DNA from: Linnemannia hyalina
Lineage: Eukaryota > Mortierellomycota > Mortierellomycetes > Mortierellales > Mortierellaceae
Length of the DNA: 64,000 bases
Assembly: GCA_019671135.1 (NCBI GenBank)
Contig: JAHRHY010000002.1
Coordinates: forward strand, 2,743,501 to 2,807,500
Direction of reading: 5' to 3'
Shown: positions 34,649 through 45,153 of the stretch, piece by piece
Numbering within the stretch: position 1 is the stretch's first letter
Layout of the letters: every line of letters begins with the position of its first letter
Program-made: the position numbers and the translations under genes
Notes under the pieces: generated by a model
What the model was told of the DNA's origin: nothing
Seen by the model: the letters and a program-made list of their open reading frames with translations, nothing else
The model's database searches: none

Positions 34649-35777
34649 ATGGTAATAGACTGGGCTCAAGCTACAGCTGCCCCTTCAAAAAGACAACCCC
34701 ACCCACTCAACACTCAGCTTAACGACAAACGATGAACCATACGCCTCACAACCGCAGCAAGGACTAACATCTGCCTTCGTCCTCTTTCTTCTCTTCCTTC
34801 ACTCGTGTGCATCTTTTTCCCATCCAGTCCAACACCCTCCGCCCATACCTCAATGCGGTGCGCCAGACACTCACCGCCGCCATGTGTCTGGAGAACTTTT
34901 CTTCCCAGGTCGCAGAACGTCACAACAAGCCCGAGGTCGAGGTCAGGTATGCACACTTGGACACATATAGTAGCACAACAACGACACTATTTTGGATACT
35001 TTTTTTTGGAACGGAACTTGGGAATGCATTAAGTCAATTTACGCGCGCCAAAACCACCATTCAAGACTCAATTGAGATACAGCCATCAGCCTTCTTCTTT
35101 ATTTGTTATAACAAGCTAACTCCCCCTTATATTCCGTCAATGATAGAGCATCCAAGGAAGTTCTTCTCAACCCTGTGGTCATCAGCCGAAACGATAAGGA
35201 GCGTGTCTTGATCGAGACCTCGGTCAACTCGTTGCGCGTCAGCATTGCCATCAAGCAGGCGGATGAGATCGAGAGGATTCTGGCCCACAAGTTTACACGT
35301 TTCTTGACCCAGCGCGCAGAGAGCTTTGTCATCCTCCGCAGAAAGCCAATAGAGGTAACGCCCTTCGTCTCTTGATAAGACCCAGCGATCACATATTGTG
35401 TGAAACCCAATTGACTGACTCTATATCTTACACTCACTCAACTCGCACAACATGTCACACAACAGGGATATGACATTTCGTTCCTGATCACCAACGCACA
35501 CACGGAACAGATGTACAAGCACAAGTTGGTCGACTTTATCATTCAGTTCATGGAGGAGGTCGACAAGGAGATCAGTGAGATGAAGCTCAGTCTCAATGCT
35601 CGTGCCCGTATCGTCTCGGAATCATACCTGTCCCAGGTATGGCTGTTTTCCCCATTGATTTGTCTTTCGAGTCCATGTCTGTGGTATCGAGAACTGAGAG
35701 CAATGTGTGTAGATTTTGTGTGGAAACTAAACGTCACCTTCATATTGTGTCGCTTGTCTGTCAAACAGTTTAACTAG
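34649..35777 (+). CDS. ARPC4: Arp2/3 complex subunit 4 (20 kDa)
   Basis: Exons 34649-34651, 34828-34946, 35147-35354, 35466-35636 and 35769-35777 give about 169 residues, near the usual 168. It is a core subunit of the Arp2/3 complex, which nucleates branched actin for endocytic patches and polarised growth. Conserved blocks: [88 protein letters not shown] and [20 protein letters not shown]. The first exon is only the ATG and the last only Phe-Asn-stop (9 nt); both are supported by the conserved ends, and no other in-frame ATG precedes SNTLRPY. Confidence 0.93.
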
Positions 35778-36118
35778 ACCTAATTTCCGAACGACAACAG
35801 CCTTGCAGTGGGGAGGCGAGGTCACTCGAATTGACAGCTAAGAGAATACAGCAGTTCTTATTTTCTTCTGATGTCAGATACAACCAACCCAACAACAACA
35901 GGAGTAATACTACAGATATACCGTAGCTGGATTAAAAATCAACTTTGCAAAGCACTTACATGACAAGTGTCGTCTGGATGAACTACATCAATAAGGGAAA
36001 GACAAAGGCAAGATGCAGAGCAGCGCACTTTCAAAGTTCAGCACTTTTATTTATAAGGTCGTAGAATGCGGAGAGGGAAGGGATATAGAAAATCTGGCAA
36101 TTCGCCCTTTTTGTTGAT
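35778..36118. other. Convergent 3' intergenic region
   Basis: 341 bp between the stops of ARPC4 and the carboxylesterase. No gene seen. Confidence 0.7.
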
Positions 36119-38303
36119 TTACACGTAAAGCTGGAAATCGTACTTGAGGGCCTGATCCATGAAGCCACAGAACTGAGGACGGAGGCCGCCAGTGGAGATG
36201 GTGGGCTTGAGGTCAAACATATAAATGCTCTGTTTGGTAGCATCATACAAAGGCCAAGCAGGGTACTCATCCGAAGTGTTAGGGTTACCGCCGGTGACAC
36301 CAAAGGCGATCCAGCGGTCCATGACCTGTCTGGACAGAGCAGCATCGTCGCTGGTCCAGGGGTACTCTGAAGGGTTGTTCAGCACCGCAGGGCTGGCAAA
36401 GACAATACCGATATCGTCACCGTGGCAGACAAGGCCGTGGCAGATATCTGAGACAGGGCGGGTTGGGGAGTAGGCGCGCTGGAACTGGTAGTGATAAAGA
36501 GGGGTCTTGACTTGGGTGGCCCATGCCTTGGTGATGAACTGGGTTGGGCAGATCCAGAGGTAGTCTGAGGCCAGGAGGCCCTCGACAATCCGGGTGGCGT
36601 CTGGGATGGAGTCGTCGATGGGGTAGAGATTGTAGGCGGCGGTGATCATGGCGCGTTGGTAGCCCAGGAAGGCGTCGGCGGTGATTCCAAAGACGATGTC
36701 TCTGACGGGTGTGGTTTGGCCTAGGGAGGGCAAGAAGCCGTTGCCTTCGTTCTTCATGGTTCCGATCATGAAGGGGACCCGGACAACACCACCGTTCTTG
36801 CCGGCGATGAGTTGGTCGAATTGGTTGTGGATGAGGATCCCGTCGACGGTGGGTTTGATCAACTCCATGAAGGATTCTTCAGGGGCCAAGGCGATGGCTT
36901 GGCTGACAACGGCGGTCTGGGCACGAATGATCTCGGTGGTGTTCTTGGAGCGCATGCAGTTGATGTCCTTGTCGGCACAGCCGAGGATCTTCATAATCCC
37001 GCCCGAGACGACCTGGGAGGCAGATTTAGCAGTGTTGAAGGGGATATCGAGGGGGTCAGACTGGGCAATGGCGGCGCGGAAGAGACCCTTGGCAGCGACG
37101 GGCATGGAAAGCAAGGCACGGATAGAGTGTCCGCCTGCAGACTCTCCGAAGGCCGTGACCTGACGGGGGTCGCCTCCAAAGCTGGCAATGTTATCCTGGA
37201 CCCATTTCAGGGCCAGGAGCTGGTCGCGGACACCTTGGTTTCCGGGGATGGTCTTGCGGGAGATGCCGGCGTCGACGCGCTCAAAGAATCCAAAAATACC
37301 GAGACGATAGTTGATGGTGACGATGACTACTTGCCCGCGGGAGGCCATGTTGGCGCCGTCGAAGGAGGGATCGCTTCCTGCTCCGTTGATGAATGAACCG
37401 CCATGAATACTGCGCACGCGCGAAAAAAAAATGAATTAGGAATTGTTACTCAAGGGGAACAACGATTAGCCAGAACGGCCGGATAGTATAATTTTCTTTT
37501 GCATGCCTGAAAATAATAATGCTCAACTGTACTTACTAGAACATAACGGGCAAGAGACCGGACTTGCCGGCATTCAACTTGGGAGTAAAGACGTTCAAGA
37601 ACAGACAGTCATCGCTACCGCCAGCAGGCTGAGGGCAGATGCCTCCAAGCTTGGTGGCATCAACATTGTTGTTCCAACGAGTAGTGATAGGAACAGGGGC
37701 AGCGAAACGACGCTTACCAGTAGGTGGTTGAGCATAACGGATACCGTTGAAGCGGAAACCGTGCTTGTCGCGAAGACCGGTCAAACGACCGAGGCTAGCC
37801 TGAACTGTGACAGTGCTGCCCTTGGTGTTGGTGTTGGAGCAGAGAGCAGGGAGGGAGGCTTTGCAGGAAGCCTTGTTGTTGATGGATGCAACACCCTTGG
37901 TCATGGTCAGGACACTGCAGGAAGTAGTGGTGTTCCTACCGCTGCCAATGTAGAATCGAGTTGACTTTCCTGCGTGCTTGGCGAGCATTTTCTGGACCGA
38001 GGGGAGGGCATGATCCTGGACTGTGTAAAGCTGCTCGCCCAACTTTTGACAGCCACGGGCACTGAGGGCAGCGGTGTGGCCATTGGGGAGGAGGATGAAG
38101 GGGTACTTGGCACCACCAACTTCGAGATCGTTCTCGGCAAGGACCTGGACGCTGCTGAGGGTCGTGATAGAGGGTTTGGCGGATTTGAGAAGGGCAGAGT
38201 CGGAAATAGTGGCGTTGGCGGCTTCGGGGGCGATCAGAACCTGGGCGACGACGGACTGCACAGAGGCAACTGCCAGCAGGCAGGAGAGGATGAAGACCTT
38301 CAT
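36119..38303 (-). CDS. Secreted type-B carboxylesterase/lipase with an N-terminal extra domain
   Basis: Exons 37537-38303 and 36119-37409 give about 685 residues. A signal peptide is clear (MKVFILSCLLAVASVQSVVA). The alpha/beta-hydrolase part begins near residue 170 and has the family marks: FNGIRYAQPP, DDCLFLNVF, oxyanion segment HGGSF, nucleophile in GESAGG (about S346), acidic residue in KNEG (about E477) and His in CHGDD (about H585). It should hydrolyse ester bonds of lipids or other esters outside the cell; the substrate is unknown. Ordinary members have about 530-560 residues; here about 150 extra residues follow the signal peptide, with Cys in RGCQKL, TSCSV, ASCKAS and PALCS. This block resembles the end of a C-type-lectin-like fold but is not proven. 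The intron lies just before the IHGG oxyanion segment. Confidence 0.88.
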
Positions 38304-39742
38304 TAGGAGTGGAAGGTGGTGGGGGGGGGAGGGGATGGTATATGAGGGAGTGGAAGGGGATTTTGTGAATAAGGAAAAAAAGAATGAACGGGTCAGGCAT
38401 TCTTTTTATACCTTGGCTTTGTACGTGCCAATTGCTGGTTCAGGCACTTCGCAGACGTTTGGTTAGGTCCAGTGGGAGGAGTGAACGATCGAACACAAGA
38501 CAAAACAAAACCCCTCAGCCTGTACTTGAACCGCGCGGTTAAGAAACGTAAACAACGACAACAGTTGAAGCAATTGAATGAACAACTGAATGAATAGGTA
38601 GAAAGTGAACGACTGAATGAAAGGCTATGCTATGCCCTGCAATCTGGCATTTGAGTTCAAATGCAGAAATGAGTCCACTTCCTCCTGTCGTCCACCTGTT
38701 ATTGTTTATCTTGATAGATACATCTTTACAACTCCCTCTCCTCTCCCTCCGCATTAATTTGCTCGTTCCTGCATGGCGCAGGGGATCGTGTGGGTGTTTT
38801 CTGTGGAACATTCTTCTACATGTCTAAGACACGCAGCGATGATCCTTTCGTCTCACAGATGTCGCGTGCAGAGGTGCATTCCTTGCATGCTTTCGCCATG
38901 AACGCGTCGATGCCTTTCATCCAACACTCATCAGTGATACAACACATTGCACCAAAACAAATCAGGTACAAAGAAAAGTGAATGTGTCTGCGCCAGCGCC
39001 AAAGCTCACCCCTGGAAACACCACCTTGCACATGTGAAGGCTGACCAACATGTCTCCTGCTTGAGGTCTGGGCTAACATGCCACTATCCAATCACCCCCC
39101 CTGTCTATGCTCTCAAGGTGCTCACGTTCGTTGATTTCCCATAAATGCCTCTCTGGTTCCGTTGCACCGGACCTGGTGCGCCTGATGGAGAGAAAAGAAC
39201 ATCACACGAGTGAAAGAAAACGCAAAAGAGAGTTTTCTTTTTCGTTCTAAAAATTCCCTGGAGGTGTGAGGGCTAGGGGGGATCAAAACCTGCTTCGGTG
39301 TCCGGCTCTCAACTTTTCTTCTTCATCTTCTCCCACCCCCTCTCCACTCTTCACTCTCCACTTTCCACTCCAGTCTGATTCTGTAACTCTGTAATAACAT
39401 AAGCTGAAGAAGTGGAAGAAAGTCTAAGAAACGGAGTTAGAGGCGGCTCAAAGCTTCTGCCGCTTTTTTCTTTTTCAAGTAAAAAAAATCTCACAGCCCA
39501 AGTGCATTGTAAGAGCACTTGAGGCACAAAGAAGAAAAAAGTGGTGTGTTACGTCCTCTTTTAGCCACGCGTAGTAGGCTAGGCGCTATGGGGATGGTTG
39601 CTCTTTTTCTCCTAGGAAAAAGAAAGTTGTGGACACAATTGGTTGACATGGAGAATCGACTCCCTCGTTTCCTTATCTTTCTTCTATCATCATTTTTCTT
39701 CTTTACTTGCCACGAGATCGCACAGAAAAAAAGAAGCAACGT
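38304..39742. other. Intergenic, no gene seen
   Basis: About 1.4 kb including the carboxylesterase promoter and the 3' side of the membrane-protein gene. Short open frames near 38539-39144 and 39519-39902 have no motifs. Confidence 0.5.
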
Positions 39743-40819
39743 TTATTGTCCCAGGCCCGCACACCCCAAAGAACAAGAGGTTATCATTGTAAAGCATTCG
39801 CTTGAACACGTAGAGTTGGTACCACATTTCCCAGTACAATCCGTTAAAGCCTTTTGGCATGCTAAGATACAATTAGTCATATCAGGCATGCCCGTCGGGT
39901 AAGGGTAGTACCCAGTTGCAGTCGTTGTCGCCGTCGTCGAAGAAGAGCCACCGCTTCCTGACGTCGATGGGTTGGGAGGTTTGTCGCCATCGTTATTGTT
40001 CTTCTTGAGGATGACGCCAAAGACGATCCCGAGGACGATGCCGATGATGACGGGGAAGAGGATAAAGAAGCAGATGCATTTCTTTCTCTTCTTCTTCTTG
40101 CTCTTAGTCTTGTCGGGCTGATGTTGTTGGCCGCTGCCAAGGATCTCCATGTGTGTGGTGTCTGTTGGTGGTTTGTGGTGGTCTGGGTCGTTGATGTTAT
40201 GAGAGGTGGTAGTGGCGACGTTGGGGTGTCCTACAGGGTACATGGGGAATGATTGTGCGGATGGTGGTTGCTGTTGCTGATGGTATTGTTGGTATTGTTG
40301 CTGCTGTTGGTATTGTGGTTGGAATATCTGCTGTTGCTGTTGCTGTTGAGGTTGCTGCTGAGGTTGCTGAAGTTGCGGTTGCTGAATGGTCGCCTTTGCG
40401 TACTGTCCTTGGTCATCACACTGAAATGGAGGAGGTGGGTAATACACATCTGTAGACTGAGACCAGAGACCCGGAGGCCCAGCAACGGTGTTAAGATTGG
40501 AGTTGCTGTTGTTGGCTGCATAGGCGTTATAAATGACAGGCGTCTGGTAATGGTACTTGGAGTCTGGATGATCGGGTCCTATCGACACCGTCTGGGGAGA
40601 CCTGGTGGTGGTGGCGGCGGTGGCGGAAGACGAAGCGGGGGACGATAGACCAGCATCAGAAGAAGGGATGATACTGTGAGGACTGAGATACGTCTGCTGG
40701 CTAATGGCTGGAGAGCTCTCACTCTCAGAGGAGATGATGCTGTGTGGGTTGGAGGGAGAGGGTAGGGTGGGGACAAAGTCGGCGACGATGCTCTGAGACG
40801 TGCTGTACGGGCTGGCCAT
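39743..40819 (-). CDS. Poly-Q single-pass membrane protein with Cys-rich C-terminal tail, unknown function
   Basis: An uninterrupted frame of 358 residues. The N-terminal 240 residues are Ser/Pro/Thr-rich, then rich in Gln and Tyr (poly-Q with PPPP motifs). A basic stop KSKKKKRKK precedes one hydrophobic helix (CICFFILFPVIIGIVLGIVF). After it comes a Ser/Thr/Gly linker and a 45-residue tail with ten Cys (NCILACQKALTDC, KCGTNSTC, SECF, SCSLGC). Positive residues before the helix suggest a cytosolic N-terminus and an outside Cys-rich tail. The stop overlaps an AATAAA (CAATAAAC). No known family is recognised; the layout would fit a cell-surface sensor or anchor, which is inference. Confidence 0.75.
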   Translation of the reverse strand: MASPYSTSQSIVADFVPTLPSPSNPHSIISSESESSPAISQQTYLSPHSIIPSSDAGLSSPASSSATAATTTRSPQTVSIGPDHPDSKYHYQTPVIYNAYAANNSNSNLNTVAGPPGLWSQSTDVYYPPPPFQCDDQGQYAKATIQQPQLQQPQQQPQQQQQQQIFQPQYQQQQQYQQYHQQQQPPSAQSFPMYPVGHPNVATTTSHNINDPDHHKPPTDTTHMEILGSGQQHQPDKTKSKKKKRKKCICFFILFPVIIGIVLGIVFGVILKKNNNDGDKPPNPSTSGSGGSSSTTATTTATGYYPYPTGMPDMTNCILACQKALTDCTGKCGTNSTCSSECFTMITSCSLGCAGLGQ

Positions 40820-41624
40820 ATGGCTTTTGAGTTGGGCTAACGGTCAACGGTTGTGGTGGAGTGAGGTATGTGGGCGAAGAACCAGGTACAGTTACTACTA
40901 GTGTGGCTGTCGGAGAGTCTCAGGTGGCCGAAAAAAAAAAAAAAAAAAGGACAGAGAGAAACAGCGCCTGTGGTTGTTGGATGGCGGTAGGGACTGGTTA
41001 TAGTGCTTGCAAGTCGACTTGATGGAGATGGTGTTGCTGGCGTGATGAGAATGAGGAGAGATGAGAAAGGAAAGAGAAGGAAGAACGAAATAAGTGGAGA
41101 CTGCAAGCGGTTTGTTTGTTGTTGCTGCCAGGCACGCACACCCTAGCACTACCAAGGCACCCTCCTTTCGTCCAATTTTCGTGAGGGTGGCAAATTCAGT
41201 TTGGGTGTGTGAATGGAGAATTGGAGATTGAGAGCACACTCTTTTGTCGGCTCTTTGGACATTATTAGGCAAGGATGGCGAAGGACACACCCTCCACCCA
41301 AAATAAACATCGACTGTTTCGTTAAAAACAAACAAGCACACTGAGCGGGCAAGATGTGGTGTGGCTGTCGACTGTAGGATGAAGGCCTCCAGGCTGCTCC
41401 GTTTGGAGTGTACCCATGCAAACAAACACAAACCCAGGCAACAGTGCACCAGGAAGGAATAGGAAGGACGTATCTAGATACATAGCCTACTTGCCATCAC
41501 CATCAAACAAGAGTGGTCAGATGGATGCGTTGTTTTGTTTGTGTGTTTTTTTTGTTGAATGTTTATGATATGCAAAAGAAAGAGTAATAATGAGTGGGGA
41601 TGTGTTGTGTATGTATATGAGGTA
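40820..41624. other. Intergenic region between membrane-protein gene and MTD1
   Basis: About 800 bp with the promoter of the membrane-protein gene and the 3' region of MTD1. It includes an A-run at about 40930-40948. Open frames on the minus strand (40898-41449) are low in complexity and lack motifs. Confidence 0.5.
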
Positions 41625-43189
41625 TTAGGCGGTAGAGGGGGCACGATCTTGAGCCTGGTAGTCATAGAGACGGACGAGGTTGCGCTCGAGCATGGCGACG
41701 GTGACTTTGCCGACGGCAGGGACGTAGATGGCGGCTTTCTTCTTGATCTCTTCGCCGTCAAAGTTCTTGAAGGTCGAGAAGTTGATGCAGACGGCTCCGT
41801 CGCGGATCAGGTGCGAGGGGACCTTGTAGGAGGGCGAGGGGACACCGGTGATGACAACGTCCGAGAGGGGGAGGACTTCCTCAACGGTCAAAGACGTCTC
41901 GGAAACCTATTCATAATGAGAATGAGAGTTTGTTAGAGATAGGAGAGGAAATGATAGGGATAGGAGACTCAAAAAATTAGGCAATGAGGCGGACGTTGAA
42001 TCGAATCCCTTCTCCCATCGTCGCTTATTTCTTTTTTTCTTTCGCTGCAGCGTTGTCCGTGACTCACGGGCAGAGAAAAGAAAGGGCAAGAGAGGCGAAC
42101 ACCAAAAAAAAACCCCCCTCCTTCTAACAGTCCTTTTGATTCCCCGTTCGCTGCAAACGATAACAGCAGCAGCCATAACATTCCGTTTCGCGTATTAAGC
42201 CCAGGCAATTGGAACGCTTGTACTTAAAGGATTGCTTACCTCGTGCTTCTTCAATTGAAGACCGACACCACGGTGAAACTCTTGGATGCCATTGATATCG
42301 ACAGAGTAGACCTTGGCACCGTCGTTGGCGAGAAGAGCGGCGAGGGGACGCCCGACGATTTCGGAGCGGTTGATGATGGTGACAACTCTTCCGTGAAGGC
42401 GGTTACCGTGGGGAAGAATTCCATTGTAGACTCCAACATATTCCATGACCTTGACCAATCCGAGGGGGGTGCAAGGAATGATACACTTCTTGGTCTTAGC
42501 CTCGTCGAGGAAGCGGATGTTGTGGTACATGTTGTAAACGTACTTGTGGTGCAGACCCTCGACATCCTTGCTGACATCGACGACATTCTGGAGGTATTGA
42601 TCCTGATAGGAGTTGAATAGTATGATAATATTGTTTCCGATTAGCTGCTGTTCATCCCGGGAGTGTTCATTGTCGATTGGGTTGATTGGTCTGACATGAT
42701 TCCTTCTTTGTTATTGTTGATAAAGATCACGAATCGCTGGCAATTGATCAATGGGGTTCATTCATACCTGACGATCTCCAAAGACAGGGTAGTAGACCAT
42801 GATTCCATTAACACCAGCATCCTGGTTGGCCTCGATAATCTTGTCCTCGAGATCGTTTCTCGAGCACTTTCTGAGCTCAAACTCGACGCCGGTCTCGGCA
42901 CAGGTCTTTGCAGTCCACTCGGCATACTTGGCTGCAGCAGGGTCCTCATTGGCAAGGAAGCCGACCAGCTTGGGGCAGATGTTGCGAGTCTTAATCGTGC
43001 TCTTCAGCTCCTCTCTATTATCCGTCAGGGGAGGTGAAAAGGGTATATGTGTGAGAACGACAGGGACACCGGACTTGTGGCGGCAGCGTGTGTAGACTTC
43101 CGATCCTCCTCTCCTTGAAAACCTGAAAGCGAGCTTGTATACCTGTAGGAGGCCGAGATACCCTGAGCGAGAACAACCTTGCAGGACAT
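41625..43189 (-). CDS. MTD1: NAD-dependent methylenetetrahydrofolate dehydrogenase
   Basis: Exons 43143-43189, 42768-43014, 42240-42602 and 41625-41906 give about 312 residues (yeast Mtd1 is near 320). It oxidises 5,10-methylene-THF to 5,10-methenyl-THF in cytosolic one-carbon metabolism for purine supply. Catalytic-domain blocks include PKLVGFLANEDPAAAKYAEW, GVNGIMVYYPVFGDRQDQYL and the KDVEGLHHKY segment. The substrate/NAD part has IPCTPLGLVKVMEYVGV and the Rossmann stretch INRSEIVGRPLAALLA. The YYPVFGD and PCTPLGLV forms fit the monofunctional NAD-linked fungal enzyme and not the trifunctional C1-THF synthase. It is head-to-head with the HP1-type gene. Confidence 0.93.
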
Positions 43190-43560
43190 TATGTGTGGCG
43201 TTTACGTGTAGAGTGGGGAGAGAGTGGGAAGGGTGTGAGGAATGAGTGAAGAAGAAAAAGAAAAGAAGAGAAAATAAACAGAATGAATGAGTGAAAAAGA
43301 GATCAGTTGTGTTGTACTTTTAGGAAGAGTACCTTCGTTTCGTTGTCCGTCCGTCCAAGGCACCGCTCCGTTCCCAGAATGGCAAGTTCCCCGCACTCTA
43401 CCAGAAAAAAAACTTTTCCATGCCGCCAAGTGACTGTGTGCATCCCCTCCTATCATAAATCGCAAATGCTGCATCTACAGTGATAAAAGCTTAGCAGGAA
43501 AGGCGCCACCGTTTTTTGACTCTTCATTCATCAACACCAAACACGACATCTCTGGTACCA
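43190..43560. promoter_or_regulatory. Shared divergent promoter of MTD1 and the HP1-type gene
   Basis: 371 bp between start codons; no recognised factor site. Confidence 0.55.
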
Positions 43561-44502
43561 ATGGCCAAGGCAAACGCCAGCTCCGCACCCAACAAAGGCA
43601 AAAGGACAAAGAGGGCTCAGAGCGACGACGACTTCAACCAAGTCGACGACAGTAGCAATAACAATAACAACAAGGACAATAGCTACGAGGATGACGAGGA
43701 CGGAGACGAGGACGGGGCAGTGGATGATGCAGAGTATGAAGTGGAGCGTGTTGTCGGTCACAAGCGCGCAGGAAGAGGGCGACACGGGACACTCTCATAC
43801 ATGATCAAATGGAAGGGATACGACTCGGATGCCAACAGCTGGGTGAAAGGTTCAGACGTGAACTGCCCTGAATTGGTGGACGAATACTGGCAGAGGTACG
43901 AGCAGGCAGGAGGCAGGAAATCAGATACTCAAGGAGATGAATCAAATCCAGCAAAGCGCAAGGCCGTGGGAAGCAGTAGTCGTCTTAGTAATCGTGACCA
44001 GGAGAGTAGCCGCGGACAAGCTGTGGCAGCAAAGAAGCGGCGAATCAGGTCGCGCTCCTCTGATGAGTATACTGCTGATGAGCCTGAGGAAGATGGCGAG
44101 CACAAGGCTGACAGCGATAGCAGGTCTGGCGCGAGCGAGAGGGTAAACACGGAGGACAAGGATGACGAGAACAAGCTGGACACTGAGGTCACGAGGACCA
44201 GGCGGAGTACAGAGAGCAACGAGCAACAGATATCAGAAATTGACGAGATCGAGGAGTACGACGACGAGGAGGGCGGCAGCTGGAGCCCTCCGGAGGACTG
44301 GGCCTCGTGGGGAAACCATATCGACTACATCCGGGCGATCATGCAATCCAACGACACCAGGCTTGCAGTTTTCCTGCGCTGGAAGAACGGCCGCGAGACC
44401 ACACATGATATTGAGGTGGCTCATGAAAAGTTTCCTCTGTTGTTGATCCGCTACTACGAGAACCACTTGCGGTTCCTCAGGATCGCCGACCAGAACCCTT
44501 AG
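43561..44502 (+). CDS. HP1/Swi6-type heterochromatin protein
   Basis: A single exon of 313 residues. A lysine-rich and acidic N-terminus leads into a chromodomain (about 57-112) reading AEYEVERVVGHK ... LSYMIKWKGYDSDANSWV; aromatic-cage residues correspond to Y59, W84 and Y87, as needed to bind methylated H3K9. A basic, Ser/Glu-rich hinge follows. The C-terminal part, from SPPEDWASWGNHIDYIRAI to FPLLLIRYYENHLRFL, fits a chromoshadow domain, which dimerises and recruits partners. The protein should read H3K9 methylation and build silent chromatin. Met43561 starts MAKANASS; an upstream in-frame Met 15 codons earlier gives a less conserved-looking start. Confidence 0.9.
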   Translation: MAKANASSAPNKGKRTKRAQSDDDFNQVDDSSNNNNNKDNSYEDDEDGDEDGAVDDAEYEVERVVGHKRAGRGRHGTLSYMIKWKGYDSDANSWVKGSDVNCPELVDEYWQRYEQAGGRKSDTQGDESNPAKRKAVGSSSRLSNRDQESSRGQAVAAKKRRIRSRSSDEYTADEPEEDGEHKADSDSRSGASERVNTEDKDDENKLDTEVTRTRRSTESNEQQISEIDEIEEYDDEEGGSWSPPEDWASWGNHIDYIRAIMQSNDTRLAVFLRWKNGRETTHDIEVAHEKFPLLLIRYYENHLRFLRIADQNP

Positions 44503-45153
44503 CCTTCGTATCTCCAAATAGCACCTCCCAATCATATTTTTGACCTGTGCAACCTATATACCACCCTTCCAAAAAATTGATGATGTAATAGAATTCGATT
44601 CGACTCGCAAGTTTAATCACCGACAGCAGAGCTGACTTTCTCTTGGTTGACTGGTTGACAAACAGACTTTATGCAAGCAGCGCTTCGTTCCTTTCTCTCG
44701 TTGCCTCTTTGATCCTTGTCCACTGACCCTTCCATTACCACATTACCCCTTCACGGTGAACCAACAGTGTCAACCACACAGCATAAGGTATGTATATATC
44801 CCATGCACAATACCAATCCTTCTTCACGATAGCAATATGTCCCTGTCACCTCTCGATCGTACGTTTTTTCCGCCCTTCATTCTTGAACAAACTCACCGCT
44901 CGCTCGTCCATTTGTTGCGCAATCGTGCTAACCTTTTTAAATACCACCTCTGTGTGCGCTTCTCGTCCGTCGTTTTCTTGCGAATAGACCTTTGCCAAAC
45001 AACACCTTGAACTCTTTGGGCGCAGGATCTTTGATTGTCGATCGAACACCACCATCTTCCCTTGTTTTTCTCAACAATCCAACTCCCACTCACAATCACC
45101 ACCACCCACTTTCCACCATAAGCCCTTCGAAGGATCTCCGAGTAGTCGCTTCT
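44503..45153. other. Spacer between HP1-type gene and BRE1
   Basis: About 650 bp with the 3' end of the HP1-type gene and the CT-rich promoter/leader of BRE1. No gene. Confidence 0.6.

Noticed and set aside
40249..40648. Leu- and Val-rich plus-strand frames resembling membrane proteins
   Set aside because: They are antisense readings of the CAG/CAA poly-Q tract of the membrane-protein gene.
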